From Okeania sp. SIO1I7 (GTDB lineage: Bacteria > Cyanobacteriota > Cyanobacteriia > Cyanobacteriales > Microcoleaceae): 64,000 bases of DNA. The notes beneath the pieces were generated by a model. It was not told where the DNA came from, searched no databases, and was given only the letters and a program-made list of their open reading frames with translations. Position numbers and translations under genes: made by a program. Location of the stretch: positions 372,001 through 436,000 of the forward strand of contig JAAHGF010000001.1 of NCBI GenBank assembly GCA_010672585.1, given 5' to 3'. Below are positions 1 through 9,156 of this stretch, in pieces; position 1 is the stretch's first letter, and every line of letters begins with the position of its first letter.

Positions 1-21
1 AAAAATCGGGATTCCTACTGT

Positions 22-1265
22 CAAAATTAATGAAATAATTATGGGAATTATTTGAGGTTTAAATTTAATATTTGGTTGAAGTTGACGCAATTTTTTTCCA
101 ATCATTGAAATCTTCCTGATTTAATATTAAATACAAAAAAATAATACTACATTTATTATCAGCTTTGGTGCTGAAAGTTGAGGAAAATAGTAACAGAGCA
201 AGTTGATATGAAATACAAGTAATTCTGCTATTTAAGACTTTCCAGATATCCCCATCTCTCTATCTCTTGATCGATTATCTATTTCATATTAGTTATAGCA
301 CTACCCATTCAGATTAGGAAACCTAAGAAATTTCAAAACATTATAGTTAAAAGTTTTGTCTATAGCTGAATGCTGAATGCTGATAGCTATATCAAAATTA
401 ATGAAATAATTATGGGAATTATTTGAGGTTTAAATTTAATTTTTGGTTGAAGTTGACGCAATTTTTTTCCAATCATTGAAATCTTCCTGATTTAATATTA
501 AATACAAAAAATAATACTACATTTATTATCAGCTTTAGGGCTGAAAGTTGAGGGAAATAGTAACAGAGCAAGTTGATATGAAATACAAGTAATTCTGCTA
601 TTTAAGACTTTCCAGATATCCCCATCTCTCTATCTATTGATGAATTATCTGGTAAGCATTCCGCAGGAAATGCTTACATTATCTGTAGTAAAGATTAAGC
701 TATTTCATATTAGTTATAGTACTACGCATTAAAATTAGGAAAGCTAAGAAACTTCAAAATATTACAGTTAAAAGTTTTGAGCCTAGCTGGATGCTGAATG
801 CTGAATGGTTATAGCTATATCAAAATTAATGAAACAATTCCCATAATTATTTGAGATTTAAATTTAATTTTTGGTTGAAGTTGATGCTTTTTTTTCCAAT
901 CATTGAAATATTCCTTGTTTAATATTAAATACCAAAATTAATACGATATTTATTATCAGCTTTGGGGCTGAAATTTGAGCGAAATAGTAAAATAGCAAGT
1001 TTATATAAAATACAAGTAATTATGCTATTTATGACTTTCCCTATCTTCCTATCTATCTATCTCTTGATAAATTATCTGTAGCAAAAATTCACCTATTTCA
1101 TATTAGTTATAGCACTACGCATTAAGATTAGGAAAGCTAAGAAACTTCAAAACATTACAGTTAAAAGTTTTGATTCTATCTGATAACGCAGTTTCTCCGA
1201 TAGGAGGCTAGTTGATAGCTGTTTGCGGAGCATTCCGTAGGAAATGCTTATCGCTATATCAAACA
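22..1265. repeat. three-copy long tandem repeat (371-430 bp units)
   Basis: Three diverged copies start near 22, 393 and 821 with the same opening (CAAAATTAATGAAA). They share long matching stretches, for example TTCCAATCATTGAAAT and TATTTCATATTAGTTATAG. The first spacing is 371 bp and the second 428 bp, lengthened by small insertions. There is no open frame and the region is AT-rich. A fourth copy appears to begin at about 1253 (ATATCAAA) and stops. The part TATAGCACTACGCATTAAG resembles the AGCGCTA-ended repeats at 31.1 and 63.7 kb, so the unit itself may contain old mobile DNA. Confidence 0.85.
652..677. mobile_element. 26-bp minimal palindromic insertion with 8-bp target duplication
   Basis: A near-perfect palindrome starts GTAAGCATTCC and ends GGAAATGCTTAC. 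It is flanked on both sides by ATTATCTG (644-651 and 678-685). The third tandem copy has a single uninterrupted ATTATCTG at 1071-1078, which is an empty site. The ends match the larger MITEs at 7949, 18733, 49185 and 62243. GTAAGC ends with 8-bp duplications are typical of IS66-family elements, so this may be a minimal IS66-type derivative; that assignment is inferred. Confidence 0.8.
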
Positions 1266-1399
1266 TTTTTACCCAAAACTAAACATAGGATAACTCAAAT
1301 ATTGCGCCTTAGAGGAAAGACCTATATTCTCTCGTCCTACTCAGGTACAAAATATGATAAATTTTAACCTTTAATTAGATAGCATAGACTTTTTTTCCA

Positions 1400-3562
1400 A
1401 TGAATATTTCTTCCAGTTCTCCCCATTCACAAACCCCAAATTTTCAGGCATTAACAGCACAAGCTGAAATTTATTATTCCCAGGGGCGGTTATCAGAGGC
1501 GATCGCTTGTTGTCGTCAGTCTTTAAATCTACAACCGAATTGGGCCTCGACTTATGTGACTCTAGCAAATATTATCCAGGCCCAAGGTAAAGTTTCGGAA
1601 GCAATTAATTTATACTATCGAGCCATAGAACTTAATCCTGAGTTATGCCAGGCTCATGTTAATTTGGGCAGTATGTTTTATCGTCAGGGAAAGCTGGATG
1701 AGGCGATCGCTTGTTACAGGAAGGCGATTCAACTACGACCAGATATGGCCCCCGCTTATTGGAATTTGGCCAAAGTTTGGCAGCAACTGGGTAAGTTAGA
1801 TGAAGCGATCGCCTCACAAGAAAAGGCATTAAAATTAAATCCTAATTTGGGTGGGGTTGAGGTTAATTTAAACCAGGGATATAAGTTAGCTGAAGAGGGA
1901 AAGTTAGATGAAGCTATTGATAGTTGGCAAAGGGCAATTACAGTTAACCCAAATTTAGCAGAAGCTTATAGTCAAATTGGCATAATTTTGAGGAGTCAAG
2001 GTAAGTTTTCTGAGGCTATTAAATACCTGAAAAAAGCGATTGAAGTTCGGCCTAATTATGCTACAGCACATCAACATTTATGTGGCATTTTTCGGGATGG
2101 TAATAATTATGTAGTTGCCAGAGAAGCAGTTACTAACTATTATCAGCAATGTGGGGAAATAGATCCGATTATGACTGGGATATATTTGATTAGTATTTAT
2201 CAAGTATCAGGCTTAAATGAAATTGCTAAAGATAGATTTTTTGACCTTGAAGCTAAATTGAAAGAGGATATGACTATTGTCAAAAAAGTAGTCGATATAA
2301 AGGCTTTATATGGAAATTTTCTTTTTAGTGTTCCTTACTTAAGAGATGATATTCAAATTAACTCGAATCTCTACAAATCTGTATCGAAAGTTTATAGACA
2401 ATTTGTCCTAAAACCTCAAAATAATCATTTTTCTACTCCTGTTAATTTTGACAATAAAAATCTATTAAAAATTGGCTTCATATCTAGTCATTTTAATCGA
2501 CATTCTATCGGTTGGTGTAGCCTTGATATTATTCGAGAGTTAGGAAAATTAAATACAGAAATATATTTATATCCAACAGAACGCCTCAAAGTAGATGACC
2601 AAACTCAAAAATTTAGCCAAGCTGTTACTAAATTATATGTACCGAAAAAATATCCTCAAGGAAGCGTCGATGTCCGGGAAATTATTACCGAAATTCAGCA
2701 AGATAAAATAGATATATTGATAGATTTAGATTCTTTGAGCTTACCAATTAATACACAGATTTTAAATGATAAACCTGCACCCATTTGTATGTCTTGGTTA
2801 GGATTTGATGCACCTTACATATCTGAGAATAATTATTTTCTGTGCGATTTACATACCCACCCTCAAGACAGAGACAAATACTATATGGAAAAATTAGTGA
2901 GGATGCCAAATTCCTTTGTAGCAACTTCTGGTTTTCAAAGAATAGAAACAAATCGAGCTAATTTAAGAAAGTCTCAGAGGATAGGTTTAGACCAAATTGT
3001 TTATCTTTGTTTAGCACCAGGGAGAAAATTTAACCGAGATTTAATCAAAGCACAAATTGCTATCTTGAAGCAAGTTCCTAATAGTATATTGATTCATAAA
3101 GCATTAGGAGATATAGAAGTATTTCAAGCTGCTTATCATCAAGCTTGTAAAGCTGAGGATGTAAGTATTCATCGGATTAAATTTATGGAAAGATTTCCTA
3201 CAGAAGAAGAACATAGAAGCATCTATTCTTTAGCAGATATTATGCTTGATTCTTATCCTTATAATGGTGGTACTCACACTTTAGAAGCTTTATGGTTTAA
3301 TTTACCAGTTGTCACCCTTGCCGGAGAACAATTTTTATCTAGAATGGGTTATTCTTTTTTACAAAATTTAGATATTAAATTCGGCGTAGCATGGTCATGG
3401 AATAAATATATTGATTGGGGTGTAAAATTAGGTCAAAATCCTCATTTACGTCAGGAATTTGTTGATAAATTAGTTAAATCTAAAGAGCCAGAAAATTTAG
3501 CGCCATTATGGAACCCGAAAAAATTTGCTCAAGATATGTATAATACAATCGAAAAATTATGA
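1400..3562 (+). CDS. TPR protein with GT41 (O-GlcNAc transferase/SPINDLY-like) domain
   Basis: 720 aa. Residues about 15-250 hold at least six TPR units (GKLDEAIACYRKAIQLRPD type). Residues about 350-715 match the catalytic part of the GT41 family. The APICMSWLGFDAP block corresponds to the family's API..SYxGYPGT region. LAPGRKFNRD and ADIMLDSYPYNGGTHT with DALW-like EALWFNLPVVTLAGE correspond to the UDP-binding C-lobe. Such enzymes move a sugar, usually GlcNAc from UDP-GlcNAc, onto Ser/Thr of proteins in the cytoplasm, with the TPRs binding the acceptor. The bacterial substrate cannot be told from sequence. No signal peptide. The gene stands alone; an ATG at 1400 fits the first TPR well. Function as a GT41 glycosyltransferase is likely; the acceptor is unknown. 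Confidence 0.85.
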   Translation: MNISSSSPHSQTPNFQALTAQAEIYYSQGRLSEAIACCRQSLNLQPNWASTYVTLANIIQAQGKVSEAINLYYRAIELNPELCQAHVNLGSMFYRQGKLDEAIACYRKAIQLRPDMAPAYWNLAKVWQQLGKLDEAIASQEKALKLNPNLGGVEVNLNQGYKLAEEGKLDEAIDSWQRAITVNPNLAEAYSQIGIILRSQGKFSEAIKYLKKAIEVRPNYATAHQHLCGIFRDGNNYVVAREAVTNYYQQCGEIDPIMTGIYLISIYQVSGLNEIAKDRFFDLEAKLKEDMTIVKKVVDIKALYGNFLFSVPYLRDDIQINSNLYKSVSKVYRQFVLKPQNNHFSTPVNFDNKNLLKIGFISSHFNRHSIGWCSLDIIRELGKLNTEIYLYPTERLKVDDQTQKFSQAVTKLYVPKKYPQGSVDVREIITEIQQDKIDILIDLDSLSLPINTQILNDKPAPICMSWLGFDAPYISENNYFLCDLHTHPQDRDKYYMEKLVRMPNSFVATSGFQRIETNRANLRKSQRIGLDQIVYLCLAPGRKFNRDLIKAQIAILKQVPNSILIHKALGDIEVFQAAYHQACKAEDVSIHRIKFMERFPTEEEHRSIYSLADIMLDSYPYNGGTHTLEALWFNLPVVTLAGEQFLSRMGYSFLQNLDIKFGVAWSWNKYIDWGVKLGQNPHLRQEFVDKLVKSKEPENLAPLWNPKKFAQDMYNTIEKL

Positions 3563-3609
3563 TACTTATTCCATTTGTTGGATATAAAAAAAGTCAATGA
3601 AAATAGTTG

Positions 3610-3725
3610 AAGAAGGAAGAAGGAAGAAGGAAGAAGGAAGAAGCAAAAAGTGCATGGGGACTCAAACCCCAACCAATTGTCAACACCGTGTAGACGGTGG
3701 GGTATTAAACCCAAAAGAAAAAGAT
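3610..3725. repeat. dispersed repeat with GACTCAAACCCCAACCAATT core
   Basis: A GAAGAAGGA-rich run is followed by GGGGACTCAAACCCC, the hairpin CACCGT-GTAG-ACGGTG (3684-3699) and GGGGTATTAAACCC. The same block, almost identical, recurs at 30560-30680, and a diverged form lies at about 36655-36725. It is non-coding. The boundaries are approximate and no target duplication was found. Confidence 0.7.
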
Positions 3726-3824
3726 AAAAATTTATTTTATTCTAGCTAGTTAAAATACCCAGCAACATGAAAATTGGGTGGCTGTTCAAAAATTTAGAAT
3801 TAAGAATTAAGTATGTAGAATTAC

Positions 3825-4030
3825 CTCTTCTTATAAATAAGAGGATTGGATAAAAGGATTTTTTTCTGATCTTGGTCTCATGGATATGGCACAGGTTTCC
3901 TCGCCATCTCTATCAGACCAAGAGAAAAGAGCATATTCCTTATTTCAAGCCTCCTTATTGCAGAGGTACTGTTAGCGTAGCTCCTCCGGAGGAGGCTAAC
4001 TGTTAACTGTTAACTGATAACTGAAATGAC
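3825..4030. repeat. dispersed repeat fragment (GGTCGATTGGATATGG family)
   Basis: This holds a shortened copy of the family seen at 7.3, 10.6, 19.5, 40.9, 50.7 and 51.0 kb (AAGAGGATTG, a CTTGGTCTC-like block, CTCGCCATCTC). It is followed by a block (CTTATTGCAGAGGTACTGTTA, CTCCTCCGGAGGAGG) repeated at 31330-31400 in front of surE. Both copies end a short distance before a start codon, so the block might carry promoter signals, though nothing in it proves that. Confidence 0.55.
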
Positions 4031-4064
4031 CTGTTCAATCCTATAATTACTCGATAAAAATAAA

Positions 4065-5420
4065 GTGAAAATCCCCACACTTCATCCCGATAGTAAATTG
4101 ATTAGATTCTGGCAAGTATTAATTGTATCCATTACTATTTATAATGCTTTCATAATCCCATTTAGAATTGCTTTTAAAAATAGATTTGATCGTATCTGGA
4201 TTATATTAGACATTATAGGAGATGTAATTTTAATTATTGATATATTTATTCGATTTCATATTGGCTACTTTGAGTACGGAGAATATATTCAAGACCAAAA
4301 AAATATCGCTAAACGTTATCGAAATCGACTCTTTTCAAGACATTTAGTAGCTAGTATTCCCGGAGATTTAATTGCCAGAATAATTGCGCCTAACTCACTA
4401 TTTATTATTGCTTTATTGAGATTCCCTCGTTTATTACGACTACCCCAATTTTATCGAATTTTCAACAGGTGGGAAACTAACATAAATATTAATCCTACCT
4501 TGATTAGAATGTGTAAATTAGTCATACTAATTATTTTAATTACTCATTGGGTAGCTTGTATCTGGTTTATGATTGGCAGTTGGGAATCTAATGCTGAAAA
4601 TTCTTGGTTGATTAGTAATTCCCTACAATCAGCAAATAGAAGAACTCAATATATTAATTCCCTTTATTGGGCAATTACAACTCTGACTACTGTTGGATAT
4701 GGAGATATTACTCCTACCACTGAAATTGAAATAATATTTACCTTGGTAGTCATGTTTTTAGGAATATCTATGTATGCCTATATTATTGGCAATGTATCTT
4801 CATTAATTTCTAACCTAGATGCTACAAAAGCCAGATATAGAGAAAAGTTAGGACAAATTCAAACATATATGCGGGAAAACAAAATCCCATCTAATTTACA
4901 ACAAAAAATTAGAGATTACTATCAATATAGATGGATTGAAAATCGGGATATTAGAGATTATCACATACTCGAAGAATTGCCCTATCCCCTGAAAATGAAA
5001 CTAGCACTACAATTGCACAAAGAAGTAATTGAAAAAGTGCCTATTTTCCAAGGAGCAACTAGACATTTTTTTGAAGAAATAGTAATGGCTTTAAAACCTG
5101 AAATATTACCACCTAATGAATATATAATTCGGGAAGGACATTGGGGTCATGAAATGTACTTTATTAAACGTGGTTTAGTACAAGCCTTCTCAGAAAAAAC
5201 TGGTATTATATACAGGAATATGGGTGCAGGTACATTTTTTGGAGAAATTGCTCTAGTATATGAACAACGACGTACTGCATCAATCATCACATTGACTTAC
5301 TGTGAATTATTTATTTTAGAAAAAGATGACTTTAAAAAAGTGTTAGAAAATTATCCAGATTTTGCAGCAAATGTTAAAAAGACAGCAAAAGAACGTTATG
5401 AAAATGAACACAAGGAATAA
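4065..5420 (+). CDS. voltage-gated-type K+ channel with cyclic-nucleotide-binding domain
   Basis: 451 aa, GTG start. Hydrophobic segments lie at about 15-33, 45-65, 107-122 and 148-170. The pore helix and selectivity filter (TLTTVGYGD, about 205-213) are followed by the last membrane helix (about 222-247). This is the six-helix K+ channel plan, with a weak S4 (LLRFPRLLRLPQFYR). After a C-linker, residues about 328-440 form a CNBD with the phosphate-binding cassette FFGEIALVYEQRRTAS. The family carries K+ across the inner membrane, gated or tuned by cAMP/cGMP. The stop is 2 bases before miaE, so the two are probably co-transcribed, although no functional link is known. A class III cyclase encoded at 58.6 kb could supply ligand. 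The GTG start is the first available and gives a normal-length N terminus. Confidence 0.9.
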   Translation: MKIPTLHPDSKLIRFWQVLIVSITIYNAFIIPFRIAFKNRFDRIWIILDIIGDVILIIDIFIRFHIGYFEYGEYIQDQKNIAKRYRNRLFSRHLVASIPGDLIARIIAPNSLFIIALLRFPRLLRLPQFYRIFNRWETNININPTLIRMCKLVILIILITHWVACIWFMIGSWESNAENSWLISNSLQSANRRTQYINSLYWAITTLTTVGYGDITPTTEIEIIFTLVVMFLGISMYAYIIGNVSSLISNLDATKARYREKLGQIQTYMRENKIPSNLQQKIRDYYQYRWIENRDIRDYHILEELPYPLKMKLALQLHKEVIEKVPIFQGATRHFFEEIVMALKPEILPPNEYIIREGHWGHEMYFIKRGLVQAFSEKTGIIYRNMGAGTFFGEIALVYEQRRTASIITLTYCELFILEKDDFKKVLENYPDFAANVKKTAKERYENEHKE

Positions 5421-5422
5421 AT

Positions 5423-6022
5423 ATGCAAATAACAAAAACACCAACTATTAAATATATTAAACAACCAACTTCCCAAGCTTGGATTGAACAAGCGATCGCT
5501 AATTTAGATACTATATTATTAGACCATTCTCACTGTGAAAGAAAAGCAGCAGGAGTAGCTTTAAATTTAATGTTTCGCTATCCTTCAAGTACGAAACTTA
5601 TCAAAAAATTAACAGCTATTGCTAGGGAAGAATTAGAACATTTTGACCAAGTAAACCAATGGTTAGAACGTCGTAATATTCCATTAGCTCCTCTAAATTC
5701 TCCTCCTTATGGAGCAGCTTTAAATAGTAAAGTTCGGCGCAATGAACCAGAAAGAATGTTAGATTTATTATTAGTTTACTGTTTAATTGAAGCTCGAAGT
5801 CACGAACGTTTAGGCTTACTTGCAGATTACTGTCCAGAACCAGAATTAGCAAAATTTTATCGTAGTTTAATGGCATCTGAAGCCAGACATTATGGAATAT
5901 ATTGGATTTTAGCTACAACTTATTTTGAACAAGAAAAAGTAGAGGAAAGATTAGAGGAATTAGCCATATTTGAAAGTGAAATTCTGAGTAATTTACATCC
6001 AGAACCACGCATCCATAGTTAA
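5423..6022 (+). CDS. miaE: tRNA-(ms2io6A)-hydroxylase MiaE
   Basis: 199 aa, the usual length. It is a ferritin-like di-iron four-helix enzyme. Iron-ligand motifs are visible as REELEHF (about 71-77), EARSHERL (about 124-131) and EARHYG (about 153-158). MiaE hydroxylates 2-methylthio-N6-isopentenyl-adenosine at position 37 of tRNA, using O2. It starts 2 bases after the channel gene, suggesting one transcript. A MITE sits directly behind it: the TAA stop codon lies inside the left copy of the 6-bp target duplication TAACTA (6020-6025). Confidence 0.9.
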   Translation: MQITKTPTIKYIKQPTSQAWIEQAIANLDTILLDHSHCERKAAGVALNLMFRYPSSTKLIKKLTAIAREELEHFDQVNQWLERRNIPLAPLNSPPYGAALNSKVRRNEPERMLDLLLVYCLIEARSHERLGLLADYCPEPELAKFYRSLMASEARHYGIYWILATTYFEQEKVEERLEELAIFESEILSNLHPEPRIHS

Positions 6023-6025
6023 CTA

Positions 6026-6299
6026 GGGTTTGCAGCAAAAAGTCTTTTTTTAGGAGTAGAGGAATAGAAGAGTAGGGGAGTAGGGGAGTGGGGGAGTGGA
6101 GAGTAGTTAGGAGGAAGGGAGAATAGAATTTAATTAGGAGCTAGTCGGATATATTTGTCGATCGTGATTTTTCTGCAATTATTCTGCCTTTTATGCTAAC
6201 TTTTTGAGGGTTTTGGGCTGAAAATCTGGCACTTTTTTCAACCAAAAAAAGGCTTTGGCTAATATCAGTCAATGCTTTGAGATTTAATTGGTAGAGCAA
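6026..6299 (-). mobile_element. MITE, TAATTA-target family, with TAACTA duplication
   Basis: Starts GGGTTTGCAGC and ends GTAGAGCAA, with TAACTA on both sides (6020-6025, 6300-6305). The interior resembles other copies in reverse orientation (GTCGGATATATTTGTC, CAATTATTCTGCC, AACTTTTTGAGG). The right end is more diverged than in the copies at 10371 and 25507. Non-coding. Confidence 0.7.
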
Positions 6300-6412
6300 T
6301 AACTAGCTATCCTATCAAATCCGATTGAGTACTACTTATTATATAGTTTGGGCAGTAGGGGAATGGGGGAGTAGGGGAGATTGAAGGCTTGAAGCCTAGA
6401 TAGAATTATGAA

Positions 6413-7130
6413 CAGATTCTATATCACCAGATTCTATATCATCCAAAAATTTCCATAACTATAACGTTGCAGTTTAGGTTCTGACTCCTGCTCATAACTA
6501 CAACGTTGCAGTTCAGGGTCTGACCCCTCATTTAGTCTCTATCACCAGATTCTATATCATCCAAAAATTTCCATAACTATAACGTTGCAGTTTAGGTTCT
6601 GACTCCTGCTCATAACTACAACGTTGCAGTTCAGGGTCTAACCCCTCATTTAGTCTCTATCACCAGATTCTATATCATCCAAAAATTTCCATAACTATAA
6701 CGTTGCAGTTTAGGTTCTGACTCCTGCTCATAACTACAACGTTGCAGTTCAGGGTCTAACCCCTCATTTAGTCTCTATCACCAGATTCTATATCATCCAA
6801 AAATTTCCATAACTATAACGTTGCAGTTTAGGTTCTGACTCCTGCTCATAACTACAACGTTGCAGTTCAGGGTCTGACCCCTCATTTAGTCTCTATCACC
6901 AGATTCTATATCATCCAAAAATTTCCATAACTATAACGTTGCAGTTTAGGTTCTGACTCCTGCTCATAACTACAACGTTGCAGTTCAGGGTCTGACCCCT
7001 CATTTAGTCTCTATCACCAGATTCTATATCATCCAAAAATTTCCATAACTATAACGTTGCAGTTTAGGTTCTGACTCCTGAGCATAACTACAACGTTGCA
7101 GTTCAGGGTCTGACCCCTCATTTAGTCTCC
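6413..7130. repeat. six-copy tandem satellite with exact 118-bp period
   Basis: ATTCTATATCATCCAAAAAT occurs at 6431, 6549, 6667, 6785, 6903 and 7021, exactly 118 bp apart. Units differ by only a few bases (for example CTGACCCC or CTAACCCC; GCTCATAAC or GAGCATAAC in the last unit). Each unit contains two 39-bp half-repeats beginning CATAACTAYAACGTTGCAGT. Each half carries an AACGTT palindrome and a small dyad (AGGGTCTGACCCCT in the second half). 118 is not a multiple of three and no frame is open. Function unknown. Confidence 0.95.
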
Positions 7131-7337
7131 AAACCCTCATATAAAATTAGGCTAAACACTTAATTGTATATTTGAGGGGGATGGGAAGATAGGGAGATGG
7201 GGAGATTTGAGGCTTGAAGTCTAGATAGAATTATGAACATATATATAACCGGATTCTATATCAGCTATAAGTTATCAGATTTTATAGCCCTGGGTAAACA
7301 AATGGTTGAGGAGTTCAACAATTAATAATTAATAATT

Positions 7338-7552
7338 ACCCCTCCTTGAAAAGAAGAGGATTGACTAAAAGGAAAAATTTTTCTTCTCTTGGTCGATGGT
7401 CGGACAGCGAGGAGACCTCGCCATCCCACCCTACGGGAAGCTGCGAAGAGAGAACTCCGTTCCGCTGTCGCGTTTCGCGTCAGCGTTGCGAAGCAAACGA
7501 CCGCTTTTTTCTCCTTAAAAGGAGAGGCTTTCAACCTTAATTATTCGGTAAA
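7338..7552. repeat. CTCTCCTT/AAGGAGAG-ended dispersed repeat
   Basis: Begins CCCCTCCTTGAAAAGAAGAGG and ends CTTAAAAGGAGAGGC before TTAATTATTCGGTAA. The interior CTTCTCTTGGTCGATGGTCG is shared with copies at about 10630, 19472, 19911, 31240, 40940, 50690 and 50930. The inverted ends suggest an old MITE. Frames in it are not conserved between copies. Confidence 0.7.
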
Positions 7553-7720
7553 AGTTTCAGAGTCTATATATATCCTTTGATTTTTTACAAATTATTTGGG
7601 ATTTCTATAGAACCCATTTGAGATCTATATAATTATGGTAGTCAAGTCTTTTCGCGCATCAATGAGTGAGGAAAAATCATCTGAAGGAGTGTTTTTTGTA
7701 TTATTTCTCCCCACATCTTC

Positions 7721-7783
<63 letters not shown>

Positions 7784-7948
7784 GCTAAAAAAACGTGCGT
7801 ATTTATGAAGATACGATCAGGGGTTCTATATAGCAATTCTAAATCATTTGTGATAATTTGCTTCGGTGTTCCCTGTTCCCTAAAATCTACAATATCTCAC
7901 AACTCAAATAAGATTGCTACATAACTTTTTTTCTGATAAAGATAAAAG

Positions 7949-8164
7949 GTAAGCATTTCCTGCAGAATGCTGCGCAAACAGCGTTCAGCGGTCAGTTATT
8001 CCTAGGTCATGCTGCGCAAACAGCTTTATTGCCTTTAGTGGGCAATTTAAGCTCGTTGTTCTTGTGCTTCAATTCTTTGTTCAAAAATGTAGTAGAAGTT
8101 AAGCAAATACTTGGTTCATTCATTTTTATTGCTGAGAGCTGATTGCTAATAGCTGAATGCTTAC
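7949..8164. mobile_element. 216-bp GTAAGC-ended MITE with 8-bp duplication GATAAAAG
   Basis: Starts GTAAGCATTTCCTGCAG and ends AGCTGAATGCTTAC. GATAAAAG precedes (7941-7948) and follows (8165-8172) the element. The left part contains the AGCATTTCCTGC.GAATGCTGCGCAAACAGC block repeated at 18613, 18733, 34291 and 62257. It is inserted about 40 bp upstream of the GNAT start, so the ATG at 8157 lies inside the MITE and is not a likely native start. Confidence 0.85.
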
Positions 8165-8204
8165 GATAAAAGCTTTAATCTATCACCTAAAACCTGCTCA
8201 AATT

Positions 8205-8684
8205 ATGAAAAAATATTATCGTGATTTTGTAATTAGAAATTGGCAACCAGATGACCGTCAAATAGTAGCAAATATTATCGGTTCTGTTCTGACAGAATAT
8301 GGTTTAAACTGGGAACCCGAAGATGCAGATCGAGATGTCTTGCAAGTAGAAAAATTTTATCAAAATGTAGGAGGAGAATTTTGGGTAGTAGAAAAACAAG
8401 AAAAAATATTAGGCACTGCCGCATATTATCCAATTTCACGAGGTAATAAAGCAGTCGAAATTAGAAAGATGTACTTATTGCCAGAAGTCAGAAATCAAGG
8501 TTTAGGAAAATTTTTATTAAAAGAATTAGAAAACAGAATTATAGAATGTAAATTTCAAGAAATTTGGATAGAAACAGCAACAGTATTGCAAGAAGCTGTT
8601 AAATTATATGAAAGTAACGGTTATCACTTAACAACTGGCGTAGAAACAAAACGCTGCGATCGCATTTATCAAAAAGTTTTATAG
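8205..8684 (+). CDS. GNAT-family N-acetyltransferase
   Basis: 159 aa from the ATG at 8205 (MKKYYRDFVIRNWQPDD). An in-frame ATG at 8157 exists but lies in the end of a MITE, so the shorter start is preferred. The fold of the GNAT superfamily is visible: the beta-4 strand (KAVEIRKMYLLPEVR), the acetyl-CoA pyrophosphate loop RNQGLGKFLL (Q/RxxGxG/A) and the C-terminal WIETA...AVKLYESNGY segment. Members move an acetyl group from acetyl-CoA to an amine; the substrate is not predictable here. Stands alone. Confidence 0.85.
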   Translation: MKKYYRDFVIRNWQPDDRQIVANIIGSVLTEYGLNWEPEDADRDVLQVEKFYQNVGGEFWVVEKQEKILGTAAYYPISRGNKAVEIRKMYLLPEVRNQGLGKFLLKELENRIIECKFQEIWIETATVLQEAVKLYESNGYHLTTGVETKRCDRIYQKVL

Positions 8685-9156
8685 CAGGCAACAGCTCCGG
8701 AAGGCAACAGGCAACAGAAAGTTTTTGTTTGTAGTTTTGCTTTAGCCCTTACAATACTCATATTATTGCTCAAGCAAAACTACGATCCTGATTATAACTT
8801 ATCTACCGAACATGATATAAATTAATTAAGATTGTAGCCTTAGATGAGAAAAATTTACCGAATAATTAAGGTAAAAATCCTCTCACTCGCTGTGGAGAAA
8901 CAAGAAAATATTTTCCTTTTATTCAATCCTATCCGTTTTAGGGAGAGGTAATTATCGATTATCCATTATCAATTATTGAATTACCGAAAAATTGTGGGTA
9001 TGTGCCTCCCCTTTTAAGGGGATAATAAATAAAAATTTTCATCTCTTTGTCAATCCTCTTCTTTTCAAGGAGAGGTAATTATTAATTATTCATTATTAAT
9101 TATTCATTATTGAACACCTAACACCTAACACGCAACAAAAGCATAACAATAATAAT
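8685..9156. other. spacer with repeat fragments, no gene
   Basis: Two partial copies of the CTCTCCTT-ended dispersed repeat lie at about 8860-8955 and 9000-9080 (CCTCCCCTTTTAAGGGG, AATCCTCTTCTTTTCAAGGAGAGGTAATTA). They are followed by TAATTATTCATTA runs and ACACCTAACACC just before ftsW. No RNA gene or strong terminator seen. Confidence 0.5.

Noticed and set aside
1499-1508. GCGATCGC octamers as operators
   Set aside because: They are the HIP1 octamer spread through cyanobacterial genomes, mostly inside genes here.
6413-7130. 118-bp repeats as a CRISPR array
   Set aside because: The whole 118-bp unit is conserved, with no variable spacers, and no cas gene is in the window.
7322-7580. several 60-70 residue frames on both strands
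   Set aside because: They lie in a dispersed repeat and overlap each other; no homologue family or ribosome-binding site.
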